Positions 46,165 to 56,634 of a stretch of DNA of 64,000 nt are shown here, piece after piece. The DNA comes from Coniella vitis (lineage: Eukaryota; Ascomycota; Sordariomycetes; Diaporthales; Schizoparmaceae). Where the stretch lies: the NCBI GenBank assembly GCA_011317545.1, contig WUJK01000010.1, positions 1,364,001 to 1,428,000 of the forward strand. The letters are read 5' to 3'. A program made the position numbers and the translations under genes. The notes below the pieces were generated by a model. It did no database searches and was not told the DNA's origin. It worked only from the letters and a program-made list of their open reading frames with translations. Positions within the stretch are counted from its first letter, which is position 1. Each line of letters opens with the position of its first letter.

Positions 46165-47795
46165 TATTAATATAAATACTTAAACTCTATACTTTAGACC
46201 TTTAGCTTAGGGAGAATTTTATTAAGGACCTTTACTATCTCTAAAGCAGCCTTATCGTAAGTAATTCTCTATTCTTATTAAATAGAAGCTTTCTTATACG
46301 GATTACGATTATCCGAATTAGCCTATAAAGAAGTATTCTCCTCCTTTAAACGGGTCCTTTCTCCTTATAAATTAGCGTTCTCCTTTTATAAAGCGGTAAT
46401 TTTATCTATAAATCGGGTCCTCTTTCGTTTAAAACCGGCTATCCTAGTTTATAAACTCGCCTTTTCCTCCTCTAAAGTAAGATATATAACCTTATAATCT
46501 TTAATATTATATATAAGCTTATCTTTCCGCTTATTTAACTATTATCTAGCCCTTTTACTTATATTAAATAACTCCCTAACCTAACGGAGATCGTTATAAA
46601 AACGGTTAATAACCCCTTTTAGCTTAGTATAATTAGCGGTAGAAATTATATTATTAGGTAAGCTATTTAAATTATTAAATTATCCCCCTTCCTATAGCTT
46701 AAGGGTAGCTTTCTATACCTAAAAAGCGTAATTAGCCTTCGTTTCGGTATTAGATACTACCTTCTTATTATTAAGATTAAGGTTTCCTTTAACGCTTTAA
46801 GTAATATATTTAAAATAGAAGATTCGGTTTATAAAGGGCTTAAGGACGGGGGGGATAAGTATATAAGTATAATTCTACTTATAATAATAGTTATAATTAA
46901 GGGCGTTAAAGGTAGAGATATATTTATTATCGCTATTATTACTATTATAGCTCTTAATATAAGCGATATAAGGAGTTAGGCGCTTAATTTAGCCTTCTTT
47001 AATAATAGTAATCGTATATTTATAGATAGTTTTAAGGCGGCGAGAAGGGGTAGCGGTAATAGATAAAGTAATATTATTAATATTATTATTATTATCGTTA
47101 TCTTTAGCTAAAGGTTAAGGTTAAGCTTAAGGAAGGGGTTTCCGGGGGCGAGAGTTAATAAGTTTAAAACTATTAGTAACCTATAACTTAGTTCTCTTAG
47201 CGGGGGTATAAGGAGATTTTCTAAATACCCGTTTCCGGGGAGAATCGGCGTAGGGAATAGTATTATTACTAATAAATATATAGATATTATCTATAACTTT
47301 AAGATTAATTAGCCGATTTATACGAGATAAGCTTAAATAAGAAGATTTACCGAGGGAATAATTAGTACGGGACGGATAAGAAGGGTTATTATCGCCGGTA
47401 TTAATATTAGTACTAGCGTTAGAGTTAATACTAATAATAGCGGTATTAATTAACCGGGCTAAATCGTTAGATTAACCTATTACTCTATTATCCTCTCGTA
47501 TTATATTAGTAAACTCCTATAAAGGGTAGATTTCGTTTATTAGATTATTAAATTCGGAGCTAGGTACCTCTTCGACCTCGTTAAGCGTAGAAATAGTATT
47601 ATAACTAAAAACGTTATTAAAGGATAAAAAAGGGCGAATCGGGATATTAGTATCGTTATTTATAGATTAGTTTATACCTATATTACTAGATTTATAGGTT
47701 AGAATATTAATTAGTATATAATTAGGTATATTAAATAATAATTATACTTAACTTATAGTTTATAAGTTTAAGTTAATCTAAAGGAGAAAAAGAAG
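46165..47795 (-). pseudogene. RIP-decayed antisense accessory gene of the copia element
   Basis: Opposite to pol, between RNase H and the 3' LTR, one frame on the minus strand can be followed for about 540 codons. Its interruptions are TAA/TAG stops, mostly at sites that would be CAA/CAG. The N-terminal part is acidic and Ser/Asn-rich (NEVEEVPSSEFNNLINEIYP). The middle is basic and Pro-rich (DSPRKRVFRKSPYTPAKRTK, NSRPRKPLP). The C-terminal part is a long Lys/Glu/Leu-rich coiled coil (RKDKLIHN-like, EEEKASL, FKRKRTRFIDKITAL, KENANL, GERTRLKEENTS), then DKAALEIVKVLNKILPKL. Start and exact end are uncertain because RIP destroys ATG. Family unknown. Confidence 0.6.
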
Positions 47796-47879
47796 GAATC
47801 TTAAACTAGTAAAACGCAACAAATATATATTAAAGTATATACTAGGCTGCTATTAGTATAACTAGCAATATCCTTACTA

Positions 47880-47890
47880 GTTAGGGGGTA
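47880..47890 (+). other. copia polypurine tract
   Basis: The short G-rich stretch TTAGGGGGTA directly before the 3' LTR, where plus-strand priming is expected. The flanking bases are RIP-altered. Confidence 0.5.
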
Positions 47891-48105
47891 TATAAAAGTA
47901 GTATTTAACCCTAACCCGAAAGCTATTATATTAGCCTAATAATAGGCTTTATATAAGTAGAATAATAGCTTCGGCGATACTTAAATATTCGAATAATAGC
48001 TCTTTTTTATAGCTAGATATATAGAAGATACACACTCTTTTGACCTCTCTTTTGTTTCGCCTGTTTCAGCTGATGACTAAGCTTTGTGCACACTTTATTT
48101 TCTTA
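47891..48105 (+). repeat. copia 3' LTR (215 bp)
   Basis: Begins TATAAAAGTAG (the RIP form of the left LTR start) and ends TTTTCTTA. Here the first 104 bases or so are fully RIP-converted and the segment after about 48030 is unmutated, the reverse of the 5' LTR. Confidence 0.93.
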
Positions 48106-48110
48106 GAAGG
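48106..48110. repeat. 3' target-site duplication of the copia element
   Basis: GAAGG, matching 39712-39716. Confidence 0.85.
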
Positions 48111-49345
48111 TTATGCTTTTTTTTGTGCCCCATGGAACCTCGAGATCTTGACGGTGAACAAAACTGATGTAGTCACATCGCCCATAGCTTGCGGATACTT
48201 CAGATGTTGATAGTAATTCAAGAGCTTTCATTGAAGGCGATGGTTTCTATTTGTGGACATCTCGTCAGACCGCCTGTTAATAAGTTATAGAGCATAAAGA
48301 ATGGTTAAAAGAATCGAGTTTGTCCTTCTCCAAAGAAGCGTGCTGTAAGAGCGTGTAGCACCAGCTGCGATGGAGTCCAACGAAACGTTCGATAACGTTC
48401 AGAAAAGCCATATGCCTGAAACCTCGATTCCGATATTCACACATGGATATCCTCATTAGTGCCTTTTCTTTTATACTCATAAGGAAGTTTTCTAGCTTGT
48501 TTGCTACAGTTGTGAGGTTCTGGTTATAGATGCTCGTACTATTGTAACATGTGAGACTCTGAGTATCATCAAGGGAAGGCAGAAATGACTGGAGACGATA
48601 ATAGTTCAACGGTCAGTGAACCACTGATAATATTAGGCAGACAAAGGACCCATCCCAAGCAACATTTGAAGCATGCGAGGATCGATCCCGATGCCTATCT
48701 TTTGCTGCCAAAACGATGCTGTTCATCTGTCTGTTCAAATTCTCTTACGGTCAAGGGCCATATATAACGAATTTCTGGGCCTCTAGTACAACAACCACAT
48801 CTGCTGTAAGCAATCATGGCCACAGACCACAGACGACAAAATCAACAACATTATTCATATGCATACGCAGACCCCCCCTCCCGCAAATCGTCATACCTCC
48901 GTCCATTCTGAACCAACGGGGTCACAACTTGCCATACCAACAGACATATTCGCCGTCCGTTTTCTGTACCTGGGCGCGTAAAATACACATCCCCGAGCCA
49001 CCCAAGCAATAAAGCCATAAATCTGACACGGAAACACGTTGAATCAAAAGCGCAGCCTCTCTTTTCAACTCATTGTTACCAAAGACTTTGATGATGCTTG
49101 CCTCTGCGCAGGCCTCTCGGCGGGCCTCTTGCATGATGGGCGGCATGCGGCAGCATAACCGACATACTATTGTTTGACAGATGCAAGCAGCCAAAAGTAA
49201 ATCCGAGTCTCTTTGATATATCAGGCTGAGTCCCCAGGCGAGTTGGGAGCAGCTTTCAGTGCTGCACCAGAATATCTCGGAAACTGCGAGCTAGGAGATT
49301 GTGACCCTCCCAACATATCTGAAGAGTAAAGACCAGATTCCAAGT
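48111..49345. other. intergenic region after the transposon
   Basis: Normal base composition returns immediately after the LTR. No gene could be supported; the last part should be the promoter of the next gene. Confidence 0.5.
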
Positions 49346-50318
49346 ATGGAGCCCATCATTGAGACTGTCTCCCAGGCCATCAGCTACGCAACCGCGACGG
49401 CATCAGCGGGCCTCGAGGAAATCGCTAGAAGCAACATTACGCAACGCATCAATTGTCTGCGCACTGTCAATGAAACTGAGACGTTCATCCTCAATGGGAT
49501 CGACAAGCTCGTCTCCCACGTCAAGCTCGGTGGTGAGTCTAAGCAGCTAGCCACGTATAGCAGAGTCTCGGTCACGACTCAAAGTCCTCCCCGTCGTAAC
49601 CTTCCCAGGCTGTGATCGAGGTAAACAACGCGTTCAAGAATCCATCTTGGCTAACCAAACGCCTTTTTCTGGTGTACTGAACAGCTGAGATTGGCCGAGC
49701 CGCCGAATTTTGTGCCGGTCAAGCAATCTGGAAACTCAGTGAAATCAACGCCAGCATTGGCGTCGACGAGCACCTCGCCCTCACGGCCAGGGGCCTCAAA
49801 ATATGCCTCGAGACAGAGTCTGAGAGCCACGGGCTCGAGTGGGACAAGTTCATGGTTTTGCTGCTCGTGTTCTTCATCATGTCGTTGATCTTTGGGTCTG
49901 CCTGGCCCATTCTGCTGCCCCTTCGTGTTATAGGGTTTGGAGCGTTGGGTGTTAGAGCTGGTATGTTCCTATAAAAGACACCCTCTTTTGCTATTCTTTC
50001 GGACATGGAACATGATGCCTATTTGCGCTCAAGGGAATTTACGCGTCAATTTTCGTTGGCCTTGCTAACAAAAAGAATCTTCTCTCAGGCTCGGTTGCGG
50101 CTTGGCTGCAGTCTTGTCTCTACGGAGGCTTCACACCCGCTGCTGGCTGGTTTGCACGGCTGACACGATTCGGAATGGTACAGCGATTCTTTCTTAGCCT
50201 CTGGCCCTGGGTTGCAGCTATCCTCGGTATAGCTGTAAACGACGGTGGCCACCATACCAATATTTTGAGCACTGCCAACGGCTTTACGCAGACTGTGCTG
50301 GCTTGGACACGGGGCTAA
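49346..50318 (+). CDS. IFI6/IFI27-like (ISG12 family) membrane protein
   Basis: Predicted 230-aa membrane protein. Exons are 49346-49532, 49685-49960 and 50089-50318; introns are GTGAGT...CAG and GTATGT...CAG with matching phases. The first 115 residues are soluble and helical (MEPIIETVSQAISYATATAS). A strong membrane helix lies at about 119-142 (MVLLLVFFIMSLIFGSAWPI). Then comes a Gly/Ala-rich segment, GFGALGVRAGSVAAWLQSCL, followed by YGGFTPAAGWFARLTRFGM. This matches the pattern of the interferon-inducible 6-16 family, found widely in fungi with unknown function. The C-terminus is hydrophobic then polar. The family call rests on this one segment. Confidence 0.7.
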
Positions 50319-52245
50319 TAATTAAGAAGGAGGCCCGCTACATGGATATGATAAGATTTGGTCGCAAATCTCATGTGCTTCGATCTCTTAAGAGTCAATA
50401 TACTAGGTTGAGGAATAAGGGGAGCCCAGGTATTTAGGGAACGGAGCATGGCAGGAAAACTTACATTCAACGCGTGGTGATCAAGAGAGCGCGTGAATCT
50501 CCTTCCGAAGCTTGAAACCAATATCAATCTGAGTTCGCCTGAAAAATTTACACTACTTTTACATTGAGTTTATTTAGATTTTGAACTGTCGTGCTTAGTA
50601 TCCAGAAGCAACTCGTCCATCCTACAGAGAGACAGATGCTCCTGTTAATATCATTGTGTATTCATTGGTGTACTTGAAAAGAATTGATGGCATCTTTGCT
50701 ATGCTATCATGTATTTCCACCGTAGTTGTCAGAGGAGCAAAAGGTCATATCCAGATTGATTCAATTTGGCCTTGAGACCTTTCATCGATCAAGTGACAAG
50801 GTCTCATTTCGAAAGCAAAGAAGAACACCAACTTAAGAGCATTAAATGGAAATCTAAAGCCTCAGGAGTAATGGGAAACTAGCAAGATGCATATATCTAC
50901 ATCTGGTCGTGCCTAATTTCCGCCCAAGGGCTTGTTACTGGCTATGGTTGCCATGTGGTTCTATCTTTTCGCCTTCCCTATCTTTTGTGTTCCCTCTTTG
51001 GGAGGGAGAGAAAGAGAACTAATAGAAAGTTGAATAAATGACAGTGTCATATATGATAGAATGAAGCATACTTTAATCGATACGACAGCGAGACCGTGGG
51101 GAAACACAGCGAAGTCGGCCAAAGCCAAAATTACATGGACCACTTCTAAGTTAACTTCAGAGACGGGCATACCTTTCTGGATTGGATTCTGAAAGTGGTG
51201 AAGAAGCTAGTTAGCCATCTTCGTTCGGGATCTTGGCTCCCAGTAGACCATAAACATCACTGGTGGCGACCTCAAACGCATGGAGACGGCCACTAAATTA
51301 TCCACATGCCTCCACACGCTACGGTCAGAACCATCAAAGTAGCGTCTGCCTGTACCTACTCGACCATTTCTAGCTCAGCAAAGAAATGGCGGTTGACAAG
51401 GCGATGATGATTGCCCCCCTCCATAGTACGCATCAGGACCCGTCTGCAATAAGAGGTGACCACATCAGGCCTCCATATCGATGAATCCCTTCTCTTTTGT
51501 TGGTGTTTCTCTCCCCACGTCGTCTTATCCTTGGTGCACTCTTGGCCTGTCCTGCTGTCGGCTGGCTCCAAACCATTTGGGACTCGGAGTTATGCCGGTG
51601 AGGAAGCTCTGCTCTTTTTGTCGCTTCACTGTAGCATATTCGGAAGTCTTACGGACAGACGTGAAGACATTCACAATATGCTTCAGAAACCAGTTCTAGC
51701 ATTTCTTTCTGAGGGAAAAAAAATTAAATCCTTGCTTCTTATTCACTGTGCCGAACCAATTATACCGTGATAGCTGAGGGAGATATTTAGGTTGTTGCTA
51801 ATTGCTTGTCTTTTAGCCAACTTTTTGTGCTTGGTGGGGAAAAGGTAGCTCTTGCGGAAAGCATTGGGTTAGTTGATTGCAAGATACTTGACGACTACTA
51901 AGTAACCGAGAATCGTACAAGATGATAGCTAGACGTTTAAGGCAGAAGAGATATAGGATTATCAATGGTCTGTGTCTTGTTCCGAAAGTGTTGGTTGCAA
52001 GGAGGATCTGGGTTAGGTGTATGCAATATATAGTATGACGGATTGCTCTACCCGATAGCTGCATAAGCTGCCCCTGACATTAGGTATCTGCCATAACGAG
52101 GATGTCCCCTGCCAAAAAAGCTGCCCCACCATCAACTTGCCTGCTGCCGCGGGCGGGCGCGGAGCTGTCCTCCATCATCACGACCTGAAGTTCTACCTAT
52201 TTTGCAGCACTACACTTCTGCGTCAGCTGGCCGCATATTTCAAAC
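50319..52245. other. intergenic region
   Basis: 1.9 kb without supportable coding sequence between the IFI6-like gene and prefoldin subunit 3. The last few hundred bases should be the prefoldin promoter. Confidence 0.45.
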
Positions 52246-53211
52246 ATGGCAAGCAAGGGCAAAGCAGCTGCAATAGGGTAGGCTACAGAGAGAAAGCACT
52301 CCACCCTACACCTGCGCTTGTAACTGACCTTTATTCTTTCGTGCTGTAGCAGAGATGCCCCTACGAACCCTCGTGGAATACCGTATGCGCCGTTTGTCGA
52401 CAAGGTAGAAGACTATGTCTCCTCCCGAGCCGAAGTCGAGTCTACGATGGGCAAGTTCCAGGAGATGATTGCGTGAGTCGGGCCACCTGATCAGAACGGT
52501 GTGGAACCATTGCATCAGACGAACGGGACTTAATGGATTCATGCTTGGACAGGAAATACCAGTTTATGGAATCATCGTTGCAGCGCAAAGCCCTTGGACT
52601 CAACGACAAGATACCCGACATCCAAAAGACGCTTGACACAGTCAGATTCCTGAAGACGAGAACAGTATGTTTATTCTCTCGAGACGGGGCCAGCTGAAAA
52701 GAGCACCGCCTCAAATGTCGAAGATGGCTGCTTTAGTGTTGACACTGAACCAGGAGGAATCGGAGCCCATCGAGACAACCTTTGAATTGAACGACACATT
52801 GTATGCCAAGGCAGAAGTACCGCCAACCGACGAAGTGTATATATGGCTTGGTGTACGTTATACTTAGGAAAGTGTGGTTTTTTTTTTGAGAATCATTCGC
52901 TGAATGGTTTGCCAGGCAAATACAATGTTGGCGTACCCCATGGACGAGGCCGAGACTCTCCTGGACGGCAGATTGAGCGACGCCAAGAAGAGCCTCGAGA
53001 ACTGCGAGGAGGATCTGGAGTTTTTAAGGGAACAGATCACGGTATGAAAAGACTCAAAATGCCAGGTCGCAGATCAACGCTAACGTAGGGGTAGACGATG
53101 GAGGTTGCGGTAGCTAGAGTATACAACTGGGACGTGGTACAAAAGCGCAAGGAAAAGAGCGAAGAGGAGGCGGGCGCAAAAGATGGCGACAAGGCAAAGT
53201 CTGGCGGCTGA
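52246..53211 (+). CDS. PAC10: prefoldin subunit 3 (Pac10/VBP1)
   Basis: Alpha-type subunit of the hexameric prefoldin chaperone that passes nascent actin and tubulin to the TRiC chaperonin. Six exons: 52246-52277, 52353-52472, 52553-52664, 52754-52852, 52916-53041 and 53095-53211. All have GT...AG introns and fitting phases; the product is 201 aa. Marks: NPRGIPYAPFVDKVEDYVSS, then KFQEMIAKYQFMESSLQRKA (first coiled-coil helix), IPDIQKTLDTVRFLKTRT, and the beta-hairpin region SEPIETTFELNDTLYAKAEV with EVYIWLGANTMLAYPMDEA. The second helix is DAKKSLENCEEDLEFLREQI. It ends RVYNWDVVQKRKEK and a charged tail. The first exon is only 32 nt, so its start depends on the phase-2 join to GDAPTNPRG. Confidence 0.93.
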
Positions 53212-54512
53212 GGCGGCCCGAGAGATGAGACCCCTGATTAGAGAAATTTGTTCCGAGATGGCGGATACTCTTCTTATTCCTCAACAACCACGCTATCTAC
53301 GTTTGCGTGAATGGTAGACTGGAGAGGGTAACTCTCTCCCAGGTGCTGTGCAGAGCACCAACTCTGGGCGTTGAACGAGGGAATCACAGCTACGCAGGAA
53401 GATATGCACCGCTTGGGTCGGGGCGTCCAGACGAAACTACAGATCATGGTGCTTTGCACCTCCGCCCTACACCCTTAGTCGGCAGCCAATCTAACTCCAT
53501 GTTGCAGCAGGTTGATTGCCAATAGATTCAATTGACGTCATACAACATACAAAATTATGAACGCACTCTTTGTGCAGGGCATTCGCTTCCATCAATGTGA
53601 GGTTCAGAGGGAAGAGTTGGGCGCGGTACTGGGTGCGCCCCAGCTACGTGAGTGGGCTGCGAAACTGATCAGACTGATGACATGGCGCATGTTATCAAAC
53701 AATGCGGCTTTGCAACGATGCTCATAAGCTGACAAGTCGTGCGTGGTGCTGTAAATACTTCTATATAAATCAGACATTTGGGCCAGTTGCACAATTCGGG
53801 ATGCGCCAAGCCAGTGACATGTGAAGGGTCAGAGCAAGAAGAAAAGACCTTGGCGAAGCTCCGATAAGCACCGCCGTACGATCCAAATGAGCGAAGCCGA
53901 ATGCAAATATTGGTAGAAGAGTACAGAGACGAGGCGCAAATACGACGAGTTGCTTTCTTCTCCCCTGTGAGATCATTTGTTAACTATTTGGCCAAGTAAG
54001 TAGTTGTTGAGAACAAGTACCTAGGTACAACCTGGATGTGGGCGCTGAAGTCAGACACAGCTGCAGTGGACACCTGCCAAGCCCAGGACCCCAAAGGTCA
54101 CTGGTATGACGGAAGACAACAAATTGCACAGCAGCTCTTCGCATCCCCTCCCCACCAAGCAGGCTCACTAATAAACACCACAGCACAACACTGAACAGGG
54201 GTCCTCGAATTAAATAGGAGACCATCGTGGACGTGTGTTTCTCTTCATCTCCACCGCAGCCACCCACCCCCCTGGTGATCTTCTGGATAGACCGTCGCCT
54301 CTTTGCCAGACCCCTTTTGACTTTTCCTGACCGTTATTTACTCTGTCCTAGTTTCGGGTCCGAGCCCCCAGAGAACACCTATATTCCTTCCACTCCATTT
54401 GCCTCGCCTGGATTCTTGCTCCTCCCGCCCTCGAGCCCACTTGCTTCGTTCTCTCTGATCCACTCCTGTTTAGCACCTTTCCTCCGCCAAACACAAACCA
54501 CCGCCCGTCACC
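53212..54512. other. intergenic region
   Basis: 3' flank of the prefoldin gene and promoter of SEC14; the 300 bases before SEC14 are pyrimidine-rich. No gene seen. Confidence 0.5.
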
Positions 54513-55879
54513 ATGGCCGCCCCCGCTGATATCGGCAACATGCAACTCGACCCAAAGCACGACGACTATGATTTCCCCGTCGTTGCTCCCGTCGCCCAGG
54601 ACGGCCACCCTGGCCACTTGACGCCCGAGCAAAATGAAAAGGTTCACCAACTGCGCGCCTCGCTCGAGGAAAAGGGCTACACTGAGCGTCTCGACACGCT
54701 CACTCTTGTATGTTGGCTCCAGCAGCGGCTCCCTTCCTGCTTGCCGGCATGCCAAATAGAAGGCAGAGTACCAGAGGCTAATATGAGCTCGCACGTTCTA
54801 GCTGCGATTCCTGCGTGCGCGCAAGTTCGACCTGGCAGCTTCCGAGGCCATGTGAGATTCCCTGTCCCCGAAAAACACGCAAAAATGCAGTTGGAAATTA
54901 TTGTACAAACGGGTCGAAACAGACTGGAGCGGATGTTGACTGCATATTTCAAAACAGGTTTGTTGGCGCCGAGAAGTGGCGAAAAGACACGAAGCTGGAC
55001 GAGCTTCTGCCTACGTGGGAGTACCCCGAGAAGGAGGCCATTTTCAAGTACTACCCTCAGTACTACCACAAGACCGACAAGGTATGCCTCCTTCAATGGA
55101 GCGAAACGTGCCAATTCACGGACATCTCACGCTGTTGCGACGCCTCGACGACCTCCCACTGTTCCATCTACAGGTTGCTAATGTGACTAACTTTGGCTTC
55201 TTCACAGGATGGTCGCCCAGTCTACATTGAGCAACTGGGAAACGTTGACCTCAACGCCATAACCAAGATCACCACCTCGGAGCGCATGCTGACCAACCTG
55301 GCCGTCGAGTACGAGCGCGTCGCCGACCCCCGTCTACCCGCCTGCTCGCGCAAGGCCGGCCACCTGCTCGAGACGTGCTGTACCATCATGGACCTCAAGG
55401 GCGTGGGCCTGGGCAAGGCGCCCTCTGTTTACGGATATCTCAAGCAGGCCTCCAACATGAGCCAAAACTACTATCCCGAGCGTCTGGGCAAGCTGTACGT
55501 CATCAACGCCCCCTGGGGCTTCTCGGCCGTCTGGGGCGCCGTCAAGGGCTGGATCGACCCCGTCACCGTTCAAAAGATCCACATTCTCGGCTCCGGCTAC
55601 CAAAAGGAGCTGCTGCAGCAGGTCCCTGCCGAGAGCCTTCCCAAGGCCTTTGGCGGTACATGCGAGTGCGAGGGCGGCTGCATGTTCTCCGACCAGGGCC
55701 CCTGGAAGGACCCTGCCTACGCTAAGCCGGCCAAGTGGGAGAAGAAGGCTGGTGATGCCGCTGCCATTCAGACCAAGCAGGACAACCCTGAGCCTGCGCC
55801 AGCGGCTGCTCCGGCCGCTGAGGCCGCTCCAGCTCCAGCGGAGGAGGGCGCCAAGGCTGAGGCTCCTGCTGCTGCATAA
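54513..55879 (+). CDS. SEC14: Sec14 phosphatidylinositol/phosphatidylcholine transfer protein
   Basis: Cytosolic lipid exchanger that couples Golgi lipid composition to vesicle budding. Exons are 54513-54707, 54802-54851, 54958-55081 and 55208-55879, giving 346 aa. The 50-nt second exon supplies the invariant LRFLRARKFDLAASEAM. After that come FVGAEKWRKDTKLDELLPTW, DGRPVYIEQLGNVDLNAITK, TCCTIMDLKGVGLGKAPSVY, LGKLYVINAPWGFSAVWGAV and HILGSGYQKELLQQVPAESL. GGTCECEGGCMFSDQGPWKD closes the CRAL-TRIO domain. The C-terminal 40 residues are an Ala/Pro/Glu low-complexity tail. This is the second Sec14-superfamily gene in the window, after the CSR1-like one, and clearly the orthologue of Sec14 itself. 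Confidence 0.95.
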
Positions 55880-56634
55880 AGGATGACGTTGATCAGGACA
55901 AGTTGTTTATAAGAAAGGATTTGCGGAATGGAGCATAGATTGGGAGCTGGGGAGGCGCACAGTTGATTGAACAATAGCTAAGGATTTGAGGCTGATGAGT
56001 CTCAGTTGCTTGGGCCTGTGTGTAATAGGGATTTTTCAAGGTAAGGCAATAGAGCATTGTAAAGGGTCTTGGGGTGGGGTGGTTGGTATGGTTTCTGTGG
56101 ACAAATAGGCGATATTATAGGGATGGAATACACAGGTATTGTCTTTGCAATATATACTTGAAAATAACAAGGACCGGAGGCATTGATGTTGACAAATTCC
56201 GTAATTCTTCTATTGAATCCATGTCTCGACTACATGTAGAGGGCAGGATGGTCTTTTTGTGTAGGACTGAGAGTTGACTTCCCGCCATGGTCTCTTTTTA
56301 AGGAAGGCTTTGGTAGCATGCCAGGCATGCATGGTCCCTTGATTTCATACTGAAGATAGCAAGATCTATTTTGGATTGCTTTACCAGCCCATCACCCTCA
56401 AGCCGCAACACTCGTGGTATCAAAATGAGTAAAATAACACATATTGACGGATATCAAGCCGCCTCAATAACACCAGGACACCAGTGTGAACATCCAACAC
56501 AATCCGCATACAGGCAAGCCAGCAAACCAGCAAACCAGCCAGCCAGCCAGCCAATCGTCTTTGACCAAGCACTTGCATCAAAGTTTTCTCAAGTATCAAC
56601 CAACCACGTCAAAAGCCAACAGAAAGAGCGCAAA
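55880..56634. other. intergenic region between convergent SEC14 and MIS14
   Basis: 3' UTRs of both genes. Contains a CCAG-type short tandem repeat (56521-56553). No gene seen. Confidence 0.5.
56521..56553 (+). repeat. CCAG/CAAA short tandem repeat
   Basis: Imperfect units AGCAAACC and AGCC in tandem (…CAGCAAACCAGCAAACCAG…, then CCAG units). Simple repeat in a 3' flank. Confidence 0.75.

Larger units (their letters stand above)
39717..48105 (+). mobile_element. RIP-inactivated Ty1/copia LTR retrotransposon
   Basis: Full-length element of 8.4 kb: two 215-bp LTRs, GAAGG target duplications, and decayed gag, protease, integrase, reverse transcriptase and RNase H in the copia order on the + strand. 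An extra antisense reading frame precedes the 3' LTR. The interior is extremely AT-rich and almost free of CpA and TpG, while CpG, CpC and CpT remain: the footprint of RIP with strict CpA preference. Most stops in the frames fall where Gln or Trp codons would be expected. A 551-bp TRIM is inserted in the integrase region. No intact coding sequence remains, so the element cannot move by itself. Confidence 0.95.

Noticed and set aside
46165..47795. Captured host gene rather than an element gene
   Set aside because: Considered because the antisense frame is outside the usual copia gene set. Not adopted because no host family is recognised and it lies wholly between RNase H and the 3' LTR with the same RIP load.
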